The notes beneath the pieces are model-generated. The model saw only the letters and a list, made by a program, of their open reading frames with translations. It had not been told where the DNA came from and searched no databases. The position numbers and the translations under genes are program-made. From Flavobacteriales bacterium (GTDB lineage Bacteria > Bacteroidota > Bacteroidia > Flavobacteriales_D > Sanyastnellaceae), in NCBI GenBank assembly GCA_002863125.1, contig PKEB01000025.1:48412-112411 (forward strand): a stretch of 64,000 bases of DNA, read 5' to 3'. Positions 24,742 to 33,793 of the stretch are shown here, one piece after another (positions within the stretch are counted from its first letter, which is position 1; each line of letters starts with the position of its first letter).

Positions 24742-26520
24742 TCAGTCCGTCTCCACCTGAGAAAGGACGAGGTCCTTGTACATGCCCTCCACTCCCATCA
24801 ATGCATCGTGGGAACCGGATTGGATTAAGCGCCCTTCATCCAACACCATAATGCGGTCAGCGTGGCGGATCGTGGACAACCGATGCGCCACAATCAACGA
24901 CGTACGGCCCCGTGTAATGGCCTCCGTTGCGCGTTGAATGAGCTGCTCACTTTCGGAATCAATGCTCGAGGTGGCCTCATCCAGCACCAACACCGTTGGC
25001 TGCACCAAGTAGGCACGCATGAAGGCAATCAACTGCCGCTGACCCACCGATAGCATGGCTCCGCGCTCGCGTGCGTTTTGTTCCCACCCTTCAGGCAATC
25101 TAGCGATGAACCCATCGGCCCCAACCGCTTCGGCCGCAGCATTCAATTGGTCGTCTTCGAACCCACGGGCGTACAGCGTCACGTTGTTGCGCAACGTGTC
25201 CGAAAACAAGAAAACGTCTTGTAGCACGATGCCGATGTGCTGACGCAAAGCTTGCAGAGGATATTCCTCAATGGGCTTCCCATCGATGAGGATGCGCCCC
25301 TTCTGGTGGACGTAGAATCGGTTGAGCAAATTGATGATGGTGGATTTGCCCGCACCTGTGGGACCAACAAAGGCCACCGACTCCCCGGGTTCGACCCGGA
25401 AAGACACATCCTCAAGCACCCATTCTTCATCCGTGTAAGCAAACCAAACGTTTTCAAACTCAATGGCCCCCCGCAGCTGAATGGGTTGCTCCGGTGCACG
25501 AGCCATTCCAGTGTCTTCTATACGCTCCTCGCGGGCCAACAGCGTGAACACCCGGTCTGAGTTCACAATGCCCATTTGCAATACGTTGAACCGGTCAGCG
25601 AGCTGCCGAATTGGTCGGTACAACATGAAGACGTACAAAATGAATTGCAGCAGAATGCCCAACGTCATCCGTTCCACCAGCACATCCTGCATCCCCCACC
25701 ACAACAACACGCCGACACTCGTGGCCGACAACATCTCCACCAACGGGAAGAACACGCTGAACGCCCACACAGACCGAATGTTGGCATCGCGGTGAGAGGC
25801 ATTGATCGCAGCGAAGGCCTTCGCCTCCTGTTTCTCACGTCCAAAGGCTTGGACAATGTGCATGCCGGTGACGTGCTCTTGAACAAATTCGTTCATCCGG
25901 CTGACCTGGTTGCGCACGTCGACAAAGGCTTTTTTGATGACACGCTGAAAAATACGCGTCGCCAGCAGCAACACGGGAATGGGCGTCAATACGAGTAATG
26001 TCAACTTCCAATCCACCCAAAACATGGTGCCGATCACCACTAGCAATGCCAGCAAATCGCCTATGGCGTTGAGGATGCCATTGGAAAATACATTCGCGAT
26101 GCCGTCGATGTCGCTTACGTGGCGGGTCACGAGGGTGCCTACCGGAGTCTTATCGAAGTAGCGGAGTTGGAATTGCGCAACGTGTTGAAACAGCTTGGAA
26201 CGCAGGTCGAGGCTCACAGATTGGGCGACCCAATTGGCCAGGTAGGTCACACGGTATTGCAACAGGGCCTCGAACAGCAGCATGCCGCAGACGGCCAAGA
26301 AAACGTTGAGCAGCAGATTGGCATCGCCCGTGGGCATGGCATCGTCCACCGCAATGCGAATGAGCGCCGGCCGAACCCACACCAAGCCGGAGAGCAACAC
26401 CACCAACACACCGGTAGCGACAAACCGACCCCGGTACGGCTGGACTTGGGCCAGAATTTTGCGGAGTGTTGCTCCGTCAAAAATGCGCCCAGTGACTTCG
26501 TTTGGCTGCCCCTTGCTCAT
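24742..26520 (-). CDS. MsbA-like ABC exporter (fused permease-ATPase)
   Basis: 592 residues. The N-terminal transmembrane domain has six helices (residues about 30-320). The ATPase domain has Walker A VGPTGAGKSTI, signature LSVGQRQLIAF (LSVGQ instead of LSGGQ), Walker B VLVLDEATSSID and switch AHRLSTI. It acts as a dimer in the inner membrane, exporting lipids, peptides or drugs. The gene starts 3 bp after truA ends and is probably cotranscribed with truA and the sphingolipid-type synthase upstream. A lipid cargo is attractive by context but unproven. Confidence 0.9.
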   Translation of the reverse strand: MSKGQPNEVTGRIFDGATLRKILAQVQPYRGRFVATGVLVVLLSGLVWVRPALIRIAVDDAMPTGDANLLLNVFLAVCGMLLFEALLQYRVTYLANWVAQSVSLDLRSKLFQHVAQFQLRYFDKTPVGTLVTRHVSDIDGIANVFSNGILNAIGDLLALLVVIGTMFWVDWKLTLLVLTPIPVLLLATRIFQRVIKKAFVDVRNQVSRMNEFVQEHVTGMHIVQAFGREKQEAKAFAAINASHRDANIRSVWAFSVFFPLVEMLSATSVGVLLWWGMQDVLVERMTLGILLQFILYVFMLYRPIRQLADRFNVLQMGIVNSDRVFTLLAREERIEDTGMARAPEQPIQLRGAIEFENVWFAYTDEEWVLEDVSFRVEPGESVAFVGPTGAGKSTIINLLNRFYVHQKGRILIDGKPIEEYPLQALRQHIGIVLQDVFLFSDTLRNNVTLYARGFEDDQLNAAAEAVGADGFIARLPEGWEQNARERGAMLSVGQRQLIAFMRAYLVQPTVLVLDEATSSIDSESEQLIQRATEAITRGRTSLIVAHRLSTIRHADRIMVLDEGRLIQSGSHDALMGVEGMYKDLVLSQVETD

Positions 26521-26523
26521 CGA

Positions 26524-27312
26524 TCAGGGCTTCATGAAGGATTTGGTTTGAATGGGCTCAAACTCCGGGTAGACCACCCGATTGAGGTACAGCCCTTCGC
26601 CCGGTGCTGAGGCACCGGCTGCATTGCGATCGCCAGATGCAATCACTGCCGCAACATCCTCCGGCTTCATCCGCCCCTGTCCTACTTCAAAGAGGGTGCC
26701 GACAATGGCGCGCACCATGTTGCGCAAAAACCGGTCAGCGCGGATTTCAAACGTATACTGCTCGCCGTCTTGCCGCAACTCAGCAAATCGCACGTCGCAC
26801 AGTGTCGTCTTGTTGTCCGAACCGGCTTTGCAGAAGGCCGCAAAGTCACCCTGTTGCACCAAGTACTGCGTCGCTGCTTGCATGGAAGCAAAGTCCGTTT
26901 GGCGCATGACGCGGGCAGAACGCCCCACGAGGAACGGATCCTTGTAGGTGTGCATCCGGTAGACGTACCCGCGCTCGGTGGCATCGAATCGCGCATGTGC
27001 ATTGGCTGCCACCTCGGAAATGCGGTGGATGCTGATGGAGGGCGGCAGCATGCCATTGAGTTTCCAGGCCGCCTCATTCCAGTCTTTGAATCGCTTGGCT
27101 TTGGGCGAATCTTCGGGCCAATCGGCATGCGCCACGAAGTACGAAGCGTGAACGCCCGTATCCGTACGTCCGCAACCCATCACCGGCACGGGTTGGCCTA
27201 CGAATAGCCCGAGCTTTTCTTCGAGTACTTCCTGCACAGAAAGGCAATGGGGCTGCCTTTGCCAACCGTGGAAAGGAGCCCCATCGTATGATAACTCAAT
27301 GAAAACGCGCAT
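26524..27312 (-). CDS. truA: tRNA pseudouridine(38-40) synthase TruA
   Basis: 262 residues. Catalytic Asp51 lies in CGRTDTGVHA. Other family segments are MRVFIELSYDGAPFHGWQRQP at the N-terminus, ARFDATERGYVYRM, and FLRNMVRAIVGTLFEVGQGR. It isomerises uridines 38-40 in the tRNA anticodon arm. ATG 27312 is preferred over an in-frame ATG seven codons earlier because the beta strand FIELSYDG directly follows it in homologues. It lies 11 bp after the upstream synthase and 3 bp before the ABC exporter. Confidence 0.96.
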   Translation of the reverse strand: MRVFIELSYDGAPFHGWQRQPHCLSVQEVLEEKLGLFVGQPVPVMGCGRTDTGVHASYFVAHADWPEDSPKAKRFKDWNEAAWKLNGMLPPSISIHRISEVAANAHARFDATERGYVYRMHTYKDPFLVGRSARVMRQTDFASMQAATQYLVQQGDFAAFCKAGSDNKTTLCDVRFAELRQDGEQYTFEIRADRFLRNMVRAIVGTLFEVGQGRMKPEDVAAVIASGDRNAAGASAPGEGLYLNRVVYPEFEPIQTKSFMKP

Positions 27313-27323
27313 GGCGACTGGGC

Positions 27324-28568
27324 TTATGCCCAAGAAGCAATCTTCTCGCTCTTGTATTCGCCAGCAAACAATTTGTCTTTCACGGCAGTGAACGTCTCAA
27401 TGGTGTACTGCACGTCGTCGAGCGTGTGCACCGCCGTTGGGATCAAACGCAGCATGATGGTGTCCTTCGGCACCACTGGATACACGACAATTGAACAGAA
27501 AATGCCATAGTTTTCACGCAAGTCGAGCGTGAGGTTGGTCGCCTCGCCGAGACCGCCCTTGAGGAAGACCGGTGTGACGCAGGAGTTGGTTACCCCCAAG
27601 TCAAAACCAGCGGCACGTAGACCAGATTGGAGTGCATTGGCCACCTTCCACAAATTCTCTTTGTGCTGTGGCTGCGTGCGGAGCATTTCCAGACGCTTCT
27701 GCGCGCCGATGACAATTGGCATGGGCAATGATTTCGCAAATGTCTGCGACCGCATATTGTAACGGAGGTAATCAATTACGTCCTCGTCGCCGGCTACGAA
27801 GGCGCCGACCGTTGCCATGGATTTGGCAAACGTTCCGAAATAAACGTCAATCTCGGCTTGGACGCCTTGTGCGTCACCTGCCCCGCGGCCGTTTTCGCCC
27901 ACCGTACCGAAGCCGTGTGCGTCATCGACGAAGAGACGGAAACCGTATTCTGCTTTGTATTCGCAAATTTCCTTCAACTTTCCTTGGTCGCCGGCCATGC
28001 CAAAGACCCCTTCGGTTACCACCAAGATGCCACCTCCTGTCTGCTCGCAAAGCGCCTTGGCTCGGTCGAGTTGCTTGACGAAGGACTCCATGTCGTTGTG
28101 TTGGAATACGAAACGCTTGCCCTGGTGCAAACGAACGCCGTCCACCATGCAGGCGTGCGACTCGGAATCGTACACAATCACGTCGTGGCGGCTGACCAGC
28201 GCTTCGATGGCCGATTGGCATCCTTGGTAGCCGTAGTTCAAGAGGAATGCGTCTTCTTTCTGCATAAAATCAGCCAACTGCGACTCGAGCAATTCGTGCT
28301 GGGCCGTTTGACCTGACATCATCCGCGCGCCCATCGGGTAACCCATGCCCCAATCGGCCGCAGCATCGGCGTCGACTTTGCGGATGTCGGGGTGGTTGGC
28401 CAGGCCGAGGTAGTTGTTTACCGACCAGACCAACACTTCTTTGCCGCGGAAGGTCATGCGGTTGGAAATCTCTCCCTCCAGCTTGGGGAATGTGAAGTAT
28501 CCGTGACTCTCTCGTGCGTGCTGCCCTAAGGGGCCACGGTCGTTTCGAATGCGATCAAAAATATCCAA
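27324..28568 (-). CDS. Alpha-oxoamine synthase, serine palmitoyltransferase-like, TTG start
   Basis: 414 residues. PLP-dependent condensation of an amino acid with acyl-CoA is expected. Visible are FPKLEGEISNRMTFRGKEVLVWSV, NNYLGLANHPD, YGYQGCQSAIEAL, the ring-stacking His138 in DSESHAC, DDAHGFGTVGENGRG, and Schiff-base Lys249 in GTFAKSMATVGAF. The N-terminus DIFDRIRNDRGPLGQHA is that of Bacteroidota serine palmitoyltransferases (ceramide/sulfonolipid synthesis); glycine C-acetyltransferase or BioF are alternatives. TTG at 28568 is chosen because homologues begin with this segment and a perfect -7 box (28589-28596) lies between it and the only upstream ATG (28634). Confidence 0.85.
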   Translation of the reverse strand: MDIFDRIRNDRGPLGQHARESHGYFTFPKLEGEISNRMTFRGKEVLVWSVNNYLGLANHPDIRKVDADAAADWGMGYPMGARMMSGQTAQHELLESQLADFMQKEDAFLLNYGYQGCQSAIEALVSRHDVIVYDSESHACMVDGVRLHQGKRFVFQHNDMESFVKQLDRAKALCEQTGGGILVVTEGVFGMAGDQGKLKEICEYKAEYGFRLFVDDAHGFGTVGENGRGAGDAQGVQAEIDVYFGTFAKSMATVGAFVAGDEDVIDYLRYNMRSQTFAKSLPMPIVIGAQKRLEMLRTQPQHKENLWKVANALQSGLRAAGFDLGVTNSCVTPVFLKGGLGEATNLTLDLRENYGIFCSIVVYPVVPKDTIMLRLIPTAVHTLDDVQYTIETFTAVKDKLFAGEYKSEKIASWA

Positions 28569-28588
28569 AGTACAAGGGTTTAAAGGCG

Positions 28589-28596
28589 CAAACTTA
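28589..28596 (-). promoter_or_regulatory. -7 box of the oxoamine synthase-truA-exporter unit (TAAGTTTG)
   Basis: Exact TAnnTTTG on the minus strand, 20 nt before the TTG at 28568. It lies downstream of an in-frame ATG (28634), which argues against that ATG as the start. Confidence 0.55.
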
Positions 28597-28731
28597 CTAT
28601 GTGATTCGCAGTTAATCAGCATTTTTGAGGCCACATTATCCGTTTTGTATTCACAGTGGTATGGGGATGAAGGGCAAGGGTTAAGTTTTCAAAATTGCGT
28701 CCACGCGGAGTTCGGAATTCCAAGGAGGAAT

Positions 28732-28739
28732 TACCTTCG
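28732..28739 (+). promoter_or_regulatory. -7 box of the bamD operon (TACCTTCG)
   Basis: TAnnTTCG variant, identical to the hldA box, 7 nt before the bamD ATG. A Shine-Dalgarno-like AAGGAGGA at 28722-28729 lies upstream of it and so would not be transcribed from this promoter. Confidence 0.5.
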
Positions 28740-28746
28740 CAGACGC

Positions 28747-29598
28747 ATGAACAACCCGACTCCGAATCAACCGTCCATTTTAGCCGCCTGCTGCGCGGTG
28801 CTTGTCGTGGGTGCGTTGCTGTTGGCCGGCACCGGCTGCAGCGAGTACAACAAGATCATGAAGAGCACGGACCTCGATTACAAATACGAGCGTGCGCTCG
28901 GGTTTTTGGACTCGAACAAATGCTACGGAGCCTTGCCCCTTTTGGAAGAGGTGGTCAGCTTGACCCGCGGGACGGAGCGATCGGTCGACGCGCAGTACAA
29001 TTTTGCCAAAGCCCACCGGTGCGTCGGAGACTACTACCTGGCCCGGTACTACTTCAAAATGTTCGCGAAAACCTTCCCGAACGATCCCCGCGCCGAAGAG
29101 GCCCAGTTCGAAAGTGCCGTGTGCAGCTACCTACTCAGTCCGAAACCTTCCTTGGACCAGCTCGAAACGGAACAGGCCATCGAAGAGTTTCAACTCTTCA
29201 TGGATCGTTACCCGGCCAGCACCTTCCGCGACTCCAGCCAGGTCATGGTGGATGAGTTGCGGCACAAATTGGAAGTCAAGTCCTTCGAGTCTGCATACAC
29301 CTATTACCATACTGAAAACTACAAGAGCGCCGTCATCGCGTTCGAAAACGCGCTCAAGGAATATCCGGACACGCCGTTCCGCGAACAAATGCAATGGCTC
29401 ATTGTCGACAGCTACTTCCAGTACGCCGAATTGAGCACCGAACGAAGGAAATTGGAACGCTATAACGATACCATCGAAGCTTTCCTTACCTTTGTGGCCC
29501 GCTATCCGGAAAGTCAGTACATGGTCCAAGCGCAAAACGTCCACGACAGGAGCGTAAAAGCCATTGACAACCTGGCGGCAAATAGACCTATCGAATGA
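28747..29598 (+). CDS. bamD: Outer membrane assembly lipoprotein BamD
   Basis: 283 residues. The N-terminal hydrophobic stretch ends at a lipidation-type cysteine (LLAGTGCSEYNK), although the lipobox is loose. About five TPR repeats follow, with the pattern YNFAKAHRCVGDYYLARYYF and FQLFMDRYPASTFRDS typical of BamD/YfiO. It belongs to the BAM complex that folds beta-barrels in the outer membrane. ATG 28747 gives the signal sequence directly. It leads an operon whose next gene, rpoZ, starts within its stop (ATGA). Confidence 0.92.
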   Translation: MNNPTPNQPSILAACCAVLVVGALLLAGTGCSEYNKIMKSTDLDYKYERALGFLDSNKCYGALPLLEEVVSLTRGTERSVDAQYNFAKAHRCVGDYYLARYYFKMFAKTFPNDPRAEEAQFESAVCSYLLSPKPSLDQLETEQAIEEFQLFMDRYPASTFRDSSQVMVDELRHKLEVKSFESAYTYYHTENYKSAVIAFENALKEYPDTPFREQMQWLIVDSYFQYAELSTERRKLERYNDTIEAFLTFVARYPESQYMVQAQNVHDRSVKAIDNLAANRPIE

Positions 29599-29957
29599 GC
29601 ACGAATTTCAAATCCATCAAGGCGGATAAGACCACCGAAACGCGCGACAACCACTCGTTGGAGCAACAGGGAACTGGCAATTTGTTCGAGACCATCGTTG
29701 TCCTGAGCAGCCGCAGCAACCAATTGGCTGTAGAGATGAAACAAGAGCTGAATGCCAAGCTCGAGGAGTTCATCACCCCCACGGATTCCTTGGAAGAAGT
29801 GTTCGAGAACCGAGAGCAAATCGAAATCTCTCGTTTTTATGAGCGTTTGCCGAAGCCACACAGCATTGCCATCGCTGAACTCGGCCAAGACCTCATCGGT
29901 ATCAATGATCCTGTAGAAGGCGAAGAAGCCGGGGAAGCGGCTGACGCCGACGCATAA
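29595..29957 (+). CDS. rpoZ: RNA polymerase omega subunit (Bacteroidota Rpb6/RpoZ type)
   Basis: 120 residues. The segment GNLFETIVVLSSRSNQLAVEMKQEL is the core helix motif of the omega/Rpb6 family, with SSRSNQLA replacing the proteobacterial sequence. A long acidic C-terminal tail (EGEEAGEAADADA) follows. Omega assists assembly of the beta-prime subunit. Its place between bamD and coaBC is a conserved Bacteroidota arrangement, and the start overlaps the bamD stop by four bases. Confidence 0.9.
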   Translation: MSTNFKSIKADKTTETRDNHSLEQQGTGNLFETIVVLSSRSNQLAVEMKQELNAKLEEFITPTDSLEEVFENREQIEISRFYERLPKPHSIAIAELGQDLIGINDPVEGEEAGEAADADA

Positions 29958-29984
29958 GCCGACAGGCGGAGTCATCATCCCGCC

Positions 29985-31190
29985 ATGTTGCACAACAAAC
30001 GCATTCTTCTGGGCATTACGGGCAGCATCGCTGCCTACAAATCTGCGTTACTTGCCCGTGAGCTTCAACGCCGTGGAGCAGAAGTGCGTGTCGTCATGTC
30101 CAAAGCGGCGACGGAATTCATCACCCCCCTTACCCTCGCCACGCTGACCGATCACCGGGTGTACAGCGACTTTACAGAAAGCGTGGATCAGGGCACCTGG
30201 ACCAACCATGTCGAGCTCGGCCTGTGGGCCGACGCCTTCCTCATCGCACCAGCAACGGCCCAAACCCTGAGCAGCATGGTGCAAGGCGCAGGCGATAGTT
30301 TTCTGCTTGCTGTGCACTTGAGCAGCCGATGCCCTGTCGTTGTAGCGCCGGCCATGGACCTTGACATGTTCACCCATCCTGCCACACAGCAGAACCTCAA
30401 GACCCTGTCCGAGCGCGGTGTCGGCATCATCGAACCCGAATCGGGCCCACTCGCTTCCGGATTGGAGGGCAAGGGGCGCATGGCCGAACCTGAACACATC
30501 GCCGACTGGATGGAGTCCTGGTTCGCGGCTTCTGCTCCTTTGCGCGGCAAGAAAGTACTCATCACGGCCGGCCCAACGCACGAACCCATTGACGCTGTGC
30601 GCTTCATTGGAAACCGTAGTTCGGGCAAAATGGGCTACGCATTGGCCGAAGCGTTCATCCGACTAGGCGCTGAAGTCACCCTTGTTTCGGGACCGGTGCA
30701 ATTATCTGAACCCGATGGCGTTCACGATGTGGTGAAGGTCCAAACAGCCCAAGAAATGTATGATGCCGCTGTGCAGCGGTTTCCATCCACAGACATCGCC
30801 GTTGCAGCTGCAGCGGTGGCCGATGCACGACCAGCCGCGCCGTCGAACAAGAAGCTCCACAAGGACGAACTGCCTGAAGCGATTCAACTGGAATCCACCC
30901 AGGACATCCTCGCCGCTTGGGGCCACAGCAAAGCCGCCCACCAAACCGTCGTGGGTTTTGCCTTGGAAACGGACGAAGGAACCGCCAGTGCCCAGTCCAA
31001 ACTGGAACGCAAGAAGGCCGACTTCATCGTCCTGAATTCGACCAGCGTCCCTGGAGCCGGTTTTGAGACCGACACCAACCAGGTCACCATCTTCGAAAAA
31101 GGCGGCAATTCCCATAAATTTGAGTTGAAGTCCAAAGCCGAAGTGGCTGAAGACGTTGTGCGTACCCTTTTGAACTCCTTCGATTCATGA
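29985..31190 (+). CDS. coaBC: Bifunctional CoaBC (PPC decarboxylase / PPC synthetase)
   Basis: 401 residues. The N-terminal flavin-dependent decarboxylase half begins ILLGITGSIAAYKSALLAREL and includes LGLWADAFLIAPATAQTLS and the CPVVVAPAMDLDMF substrate loop. The C-terminal ligase half begins KKVLITAGPTHEPIDAVRF and contains IGNRSSGKMGYALAEA and VAAAAVADARP. It turns phosphopantothenate and cysteine into phosphopantetheine for coenzyme A. It starts 27 bp after rpoZ and overlaps porD by four bases. Confidence 0.96.
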   Translation: MLHNKRILLGITGSIAAYKSALLARELQRRGAEVRVVMSKAATEFITPLTLATLTDHRVYSDFTESVDQGTWTNHVELGLWADAFLIAPATAQTLSSMVQGAGDSFLLAVHLSSRCPVVVAPAMDLDMFTHPATQQNLKTLSERGVGIIEPESGPLASGLEGKGRMAEPEHIADWMESWFAASAPLRGKKVLITAGPTHEPIDAVRFIGNRSSGKMGYALAEAFIRLGAEVTLVSGPVQLSEPDGVHDVVKVQTAQEMYDAAVQRFPSTDIAVAAAAVADARPAAPSNKKLHKDELPEAIQLESTQDILAAWGHSKAAHQTVVGFALETDEGTASAQSKLERKKADFIVLNSTSVPGAGFETDTNQVTIFEKGGNSHKFELKSKAEVAEDVVRTLLNSFDS

Positions 31191-32101
31191 ACACCTCCCT
31201 TCGATCCGGTTTGACTTGCATTTTGTTCGGTTTGGGCATGGCCTGGGGCACCTCAGCCACGGCGCAGGAATTGAATTGCAGGGTGCAGGTCATCGCGCCA
31301 CAGATTGCCAACATCGAAGCCTCCATCTTCGAATCCTTGGAAGAGAACATCCAGGAATTCATGAATGGACGCCGTTGGACGAATGACGACTTCCAGTTTG
31401 AAGAGCGCATCGAATGCACCATGCAGATCACGATTTCAGAAGCGCCGAGCCCTACCTCTTTCCGCGGCAACATCCAGGTCCAGAGCTCCCGTCCTGTGTA
31501 CAACAGCGACTACAACTCGGCCATGCTCCTCGTGAACGATGGCGACTTTGAGATTTCGTGGGACGGCAGCAGCAACATCCAATTCAGCATCGATCAATAC
31601 CGCGACAACCTCTCCTCCATCCTGGCCTACTACGCGTACATGATTTTGGGCATGGACTACGACAGCATGGCGTTGGACGGAGGCACCGCACACTACCTCA
31701 AGGCGCAGACCATTGTCGCCAATGCACAAAACTCCGGACCTACGGGATGGAAAGCGAGCCAAGGCAATCAAAACCGCTATTGGTTGGTCGAGAACATGCT
31801 TTCACAAACTTTCCGTCCCGTGCGCAACTGCCTGTACTACTATCACCGCATGGGACTGGACCAATTGTTTGACGATGTTGAAGCGGGACGCTTGGCGATG
31901 GCCGACGCCCTGATTGAAATGCGCCAAACCCACCGCATTCGCCCCTCCTCGTACAACCTCCAGTTGTTCTTCCTTGCGAAGTCCGATGAAATTCTAAAAG
32001 TTTTCGGGCCAGCGCCTGAGGCCGAGAAAACACGTTTGCTTCCGGTGCTGAAACAAATGGATCCCGGCAACATTTCGAAATACGACAGCATCTTGGGCTG
32101 A
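31187..32101 (+). CDS. porD: Type IX secretion-associated protein PorD (DUF4835)
   Basis: 304 residues. A signal peptide of about 26 residues ends at TSATAQ, so the protein is exported. The mature part begins ELNCRVQVIAPQI, the usual DUF4835 start, and contains DNLSSILAYYAYMILGMDYDS and the C-terminal MRQTHRIRPSSYNLQLFFLAKSDE. PorD is a periplasmic factor needed for type IX secretion in Porphyromonas and Flavobacterium. It indicates that this organism has the system used to display surface proteins such as those at the right end of the window. The ATG overlaps the coaBC stop. Confidence 0.92.
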   Translation: MNTSLRSGLTCILFGLGMAWGTSATAQELNCRVQVIAPQIANIEASIFESLEENIQEFMNGRRWTNDDFQFEERIECTMQITISEAPSPTSFRGNIQVQSSRPVYNSDYNSAMLLVNDGDFEISWDGSSNIQFSIDQYRDNLSSILAYYAYMILGMDYDSMALDGGTAHYLKAQTIVANAQNSGPTGWKASQGNQNRYWLVENMLSQTFRPVRNCLYYYHRMGLDQLFDDVEAGRLAMADALIEMRQTHRIRPSSYNLQLFFLAKSDEILKVFGPAPEAEKTRLLPVLKQMDPGNISKYDSILG

Positions 32102-32115
32102 GGCTCCACCAAAGC

Positions 32116-33783
32116 ATGCTGAAATCCCTGAACATCCAGAATTACGCCTTGATCGATTCACTCGAATTGACCTGGCATCCCGGTATGTCCGCTATGACCG
32201 GCGAGACCGGTTCGGGCAAGTCCATCGTTCTTGGTGCCTTGGGATTGCTCTTGGGGAGTCGAAGCGACACCTCGAGCATTCGTACAGGAACGGACCGGTG
32301 CACCGTTGAAGGGGTCTTCTCCTGTTCTCCCAGCACCCGAACTTGGCTTGAACGCCACAACCTGGACACCTGGGACGAGCTGATTGTCCGCCGGGAATTT
32401 TCGGTCCAAGGACGCGGTCGGGTCTTCATCAACGACACGCCCGTCAAGCTTCAACTGCTTCAATCCCTCGGGCATCTCCTGGTGGACTTGCACGGCCAAG
32501 ACAGCGCCAAACTCTTGCTCCAGCGCGACTTCCAGCTCGCTTGGATTGACGCGAACGCTAAGCACCCCCAGTTGCTCAGCGCATACAAAAGCGCCTACGC
32601 CGCGTTCAAAGCAGCACAGGAACGATTGGCACAGCTCGAGTTGAAACGCTCCCAACCCCAGACGGATTTGGATTACATCCGGTACCAGCTGGAAGAACTG
32701 CAATCACTCGGCTTGGACCAGCGCGATTGGCCTGCATTACTGGAAGAACGCGACGTACTCGAAAACAGTGAGGCGATCCGCGAATCGTTGGCGCAGGCAT
32801 TCGCAGCGCTCAGCGAAAATGACGCCGCTTCCGGCGCTTTGGACGGCCTGCACCAGGCCACCAAGCACCTCGATGACGTCAGCCACGTTGGAGCGAAATT
32901 TCAAACGCTAGTGGAACGGCTGACGAGCGTGCGCATCGAACTCAACGACCTCGTGCATGAAATCGAAAGCACGGCGGAAGAAACAGAATCAAATCCCCAT
33001 CGGCTTGATCAGCTGAATGCCATCCACCATGAACTCCAGCGCGTCCTGCACAAGCACCACGCCTCGGATGCCAGTGAATTGCAGCGACTCGAACAAAGCC
33101 TCACGGAACAACTGACCGAAGCAGCGGGCATCGATGAAGCCTATTCCGCAGCGAAAGATGCACTCGAAATCGAACGCCAAAAAGCGTGGACTGCAGGCGA
33201 TGCCTTGATGCGCAGTCGGCAACAAATGGCTCATGAATTGTCGGGTGCCATCGAAACTACGCTCAAGCGCCTGAGCATGCCCGAGGCGTCGTTGGCTTTT
33301 GAATGGAAGCCCCTCGCTGAACCCAACGAGCACGGGATTGAAGAAGTCATCATCGCTTTTTCAGCCAACCCCGGACACCCAGCGCTGCCTTTGCATAAAG
33401 TGGCTTCTGGAGGCGAGAAAAGCCGCCTGATGCTGGCGTTCAAGGCAACCGGGACAAGTGCAGCCAGCCTCCCCACAATTGTGCTCGACGAAATTGACAC
33501 CGGTGTGAGCGGGAAGGTTGCTGAAGAAATGGCCAGCCTCATGCATAGCATGGCCAGCGAGCAGCAAGTCATTGCCGTCACGCATTTGCCGCAGGTCGCG
33601 GCCTTGGCGGATCACCATATGAAGGTGGCCAAAGCCACCGAACACGGCTCCACACGCACCCTCGTCACGGCACTTGATGAAGCCCAGCGTGTCGAGGAAA
33701 TTGCCGGAATGTTGAGCGGGTCCGTGGTGACCGAAGCCGCCATAGCAAACGCGGCTTCGCTACGCGCCGGCCTCCAAGGGTAG
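32116..33783 (+). CDS. recN: DNA repair ATPase RecN
   Basis: 555 residues. It is an SMC-like protein with N-terminal Walker A MTGETGSGKSIVLGALGLLL, a coiled-coil middle (residues about 150-370), and a C-terminal head with ASGGEKSRLMLAF and Walker B IVLDEIDTGVSGKVAEEM. LNIQNYALIDSLEL is the usual RecN N-terminus. It acts in double-strand break repair. It is last in the bamD-rpoZ-coaBC-porD-recN series, 14 bp after porD. It converges on the receptor gene with 10 bp between stops. Confidence 0.97.
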   Translation: MLKSLNIQNYALIDSLELTWHPGMSAMTGETGSGKSIVLGALGLLLGSRSDTSSIRTGTDRCTVEGVFSCSPSTRTWLERHNLDTWDELIVRREFSVQGRGRVFINDTPVKLQLLQSLGHLLVDLHGQDSAKLLLQRDFQLAWIDANAKHPQLLSAYKSAYAAFKAAQERLAQLELKRSQPQTDLDYIRYQLEELQSLGLDQRDWPALLEERDVLENSEAIRESLAQAFAALSENDAASGALDGLHQATKHLDDVSHVGAKFQTLVERLTSVRIELNDLVHEIESTAEETESNPHRLDQLNAIHHELQRVLHKHHASDASELQRLEQSLTEQLTEAAGIDEAYSAAKDALEIERQKAWTAGDALMRSRQQMAHELSGAIETTLKRLSMPEASLAFEWKPLAEPNEHGIEEVIIAFSANPGHPALPLHKVASGGEKSRLMLAFKATGTSAASLPTIVLDEIDTGVSGKVAEEMASLMHSMASEQQVIAVTHLPQVAALADHHMKVAKATEHGSTRTLVTALDEAQRVEEIAGMLSGSVVTEAAIANAASLRAGLQG

Positions 33784-33793
33784 CGGAAATGCC

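Noticed and set aside
28722..28729. AAGGAGGA as a ribosome binding site for bamD
   Set aside because: It is 17 nt from the ATG and upstream of the -7 box, so it would not be in the transcript started there.
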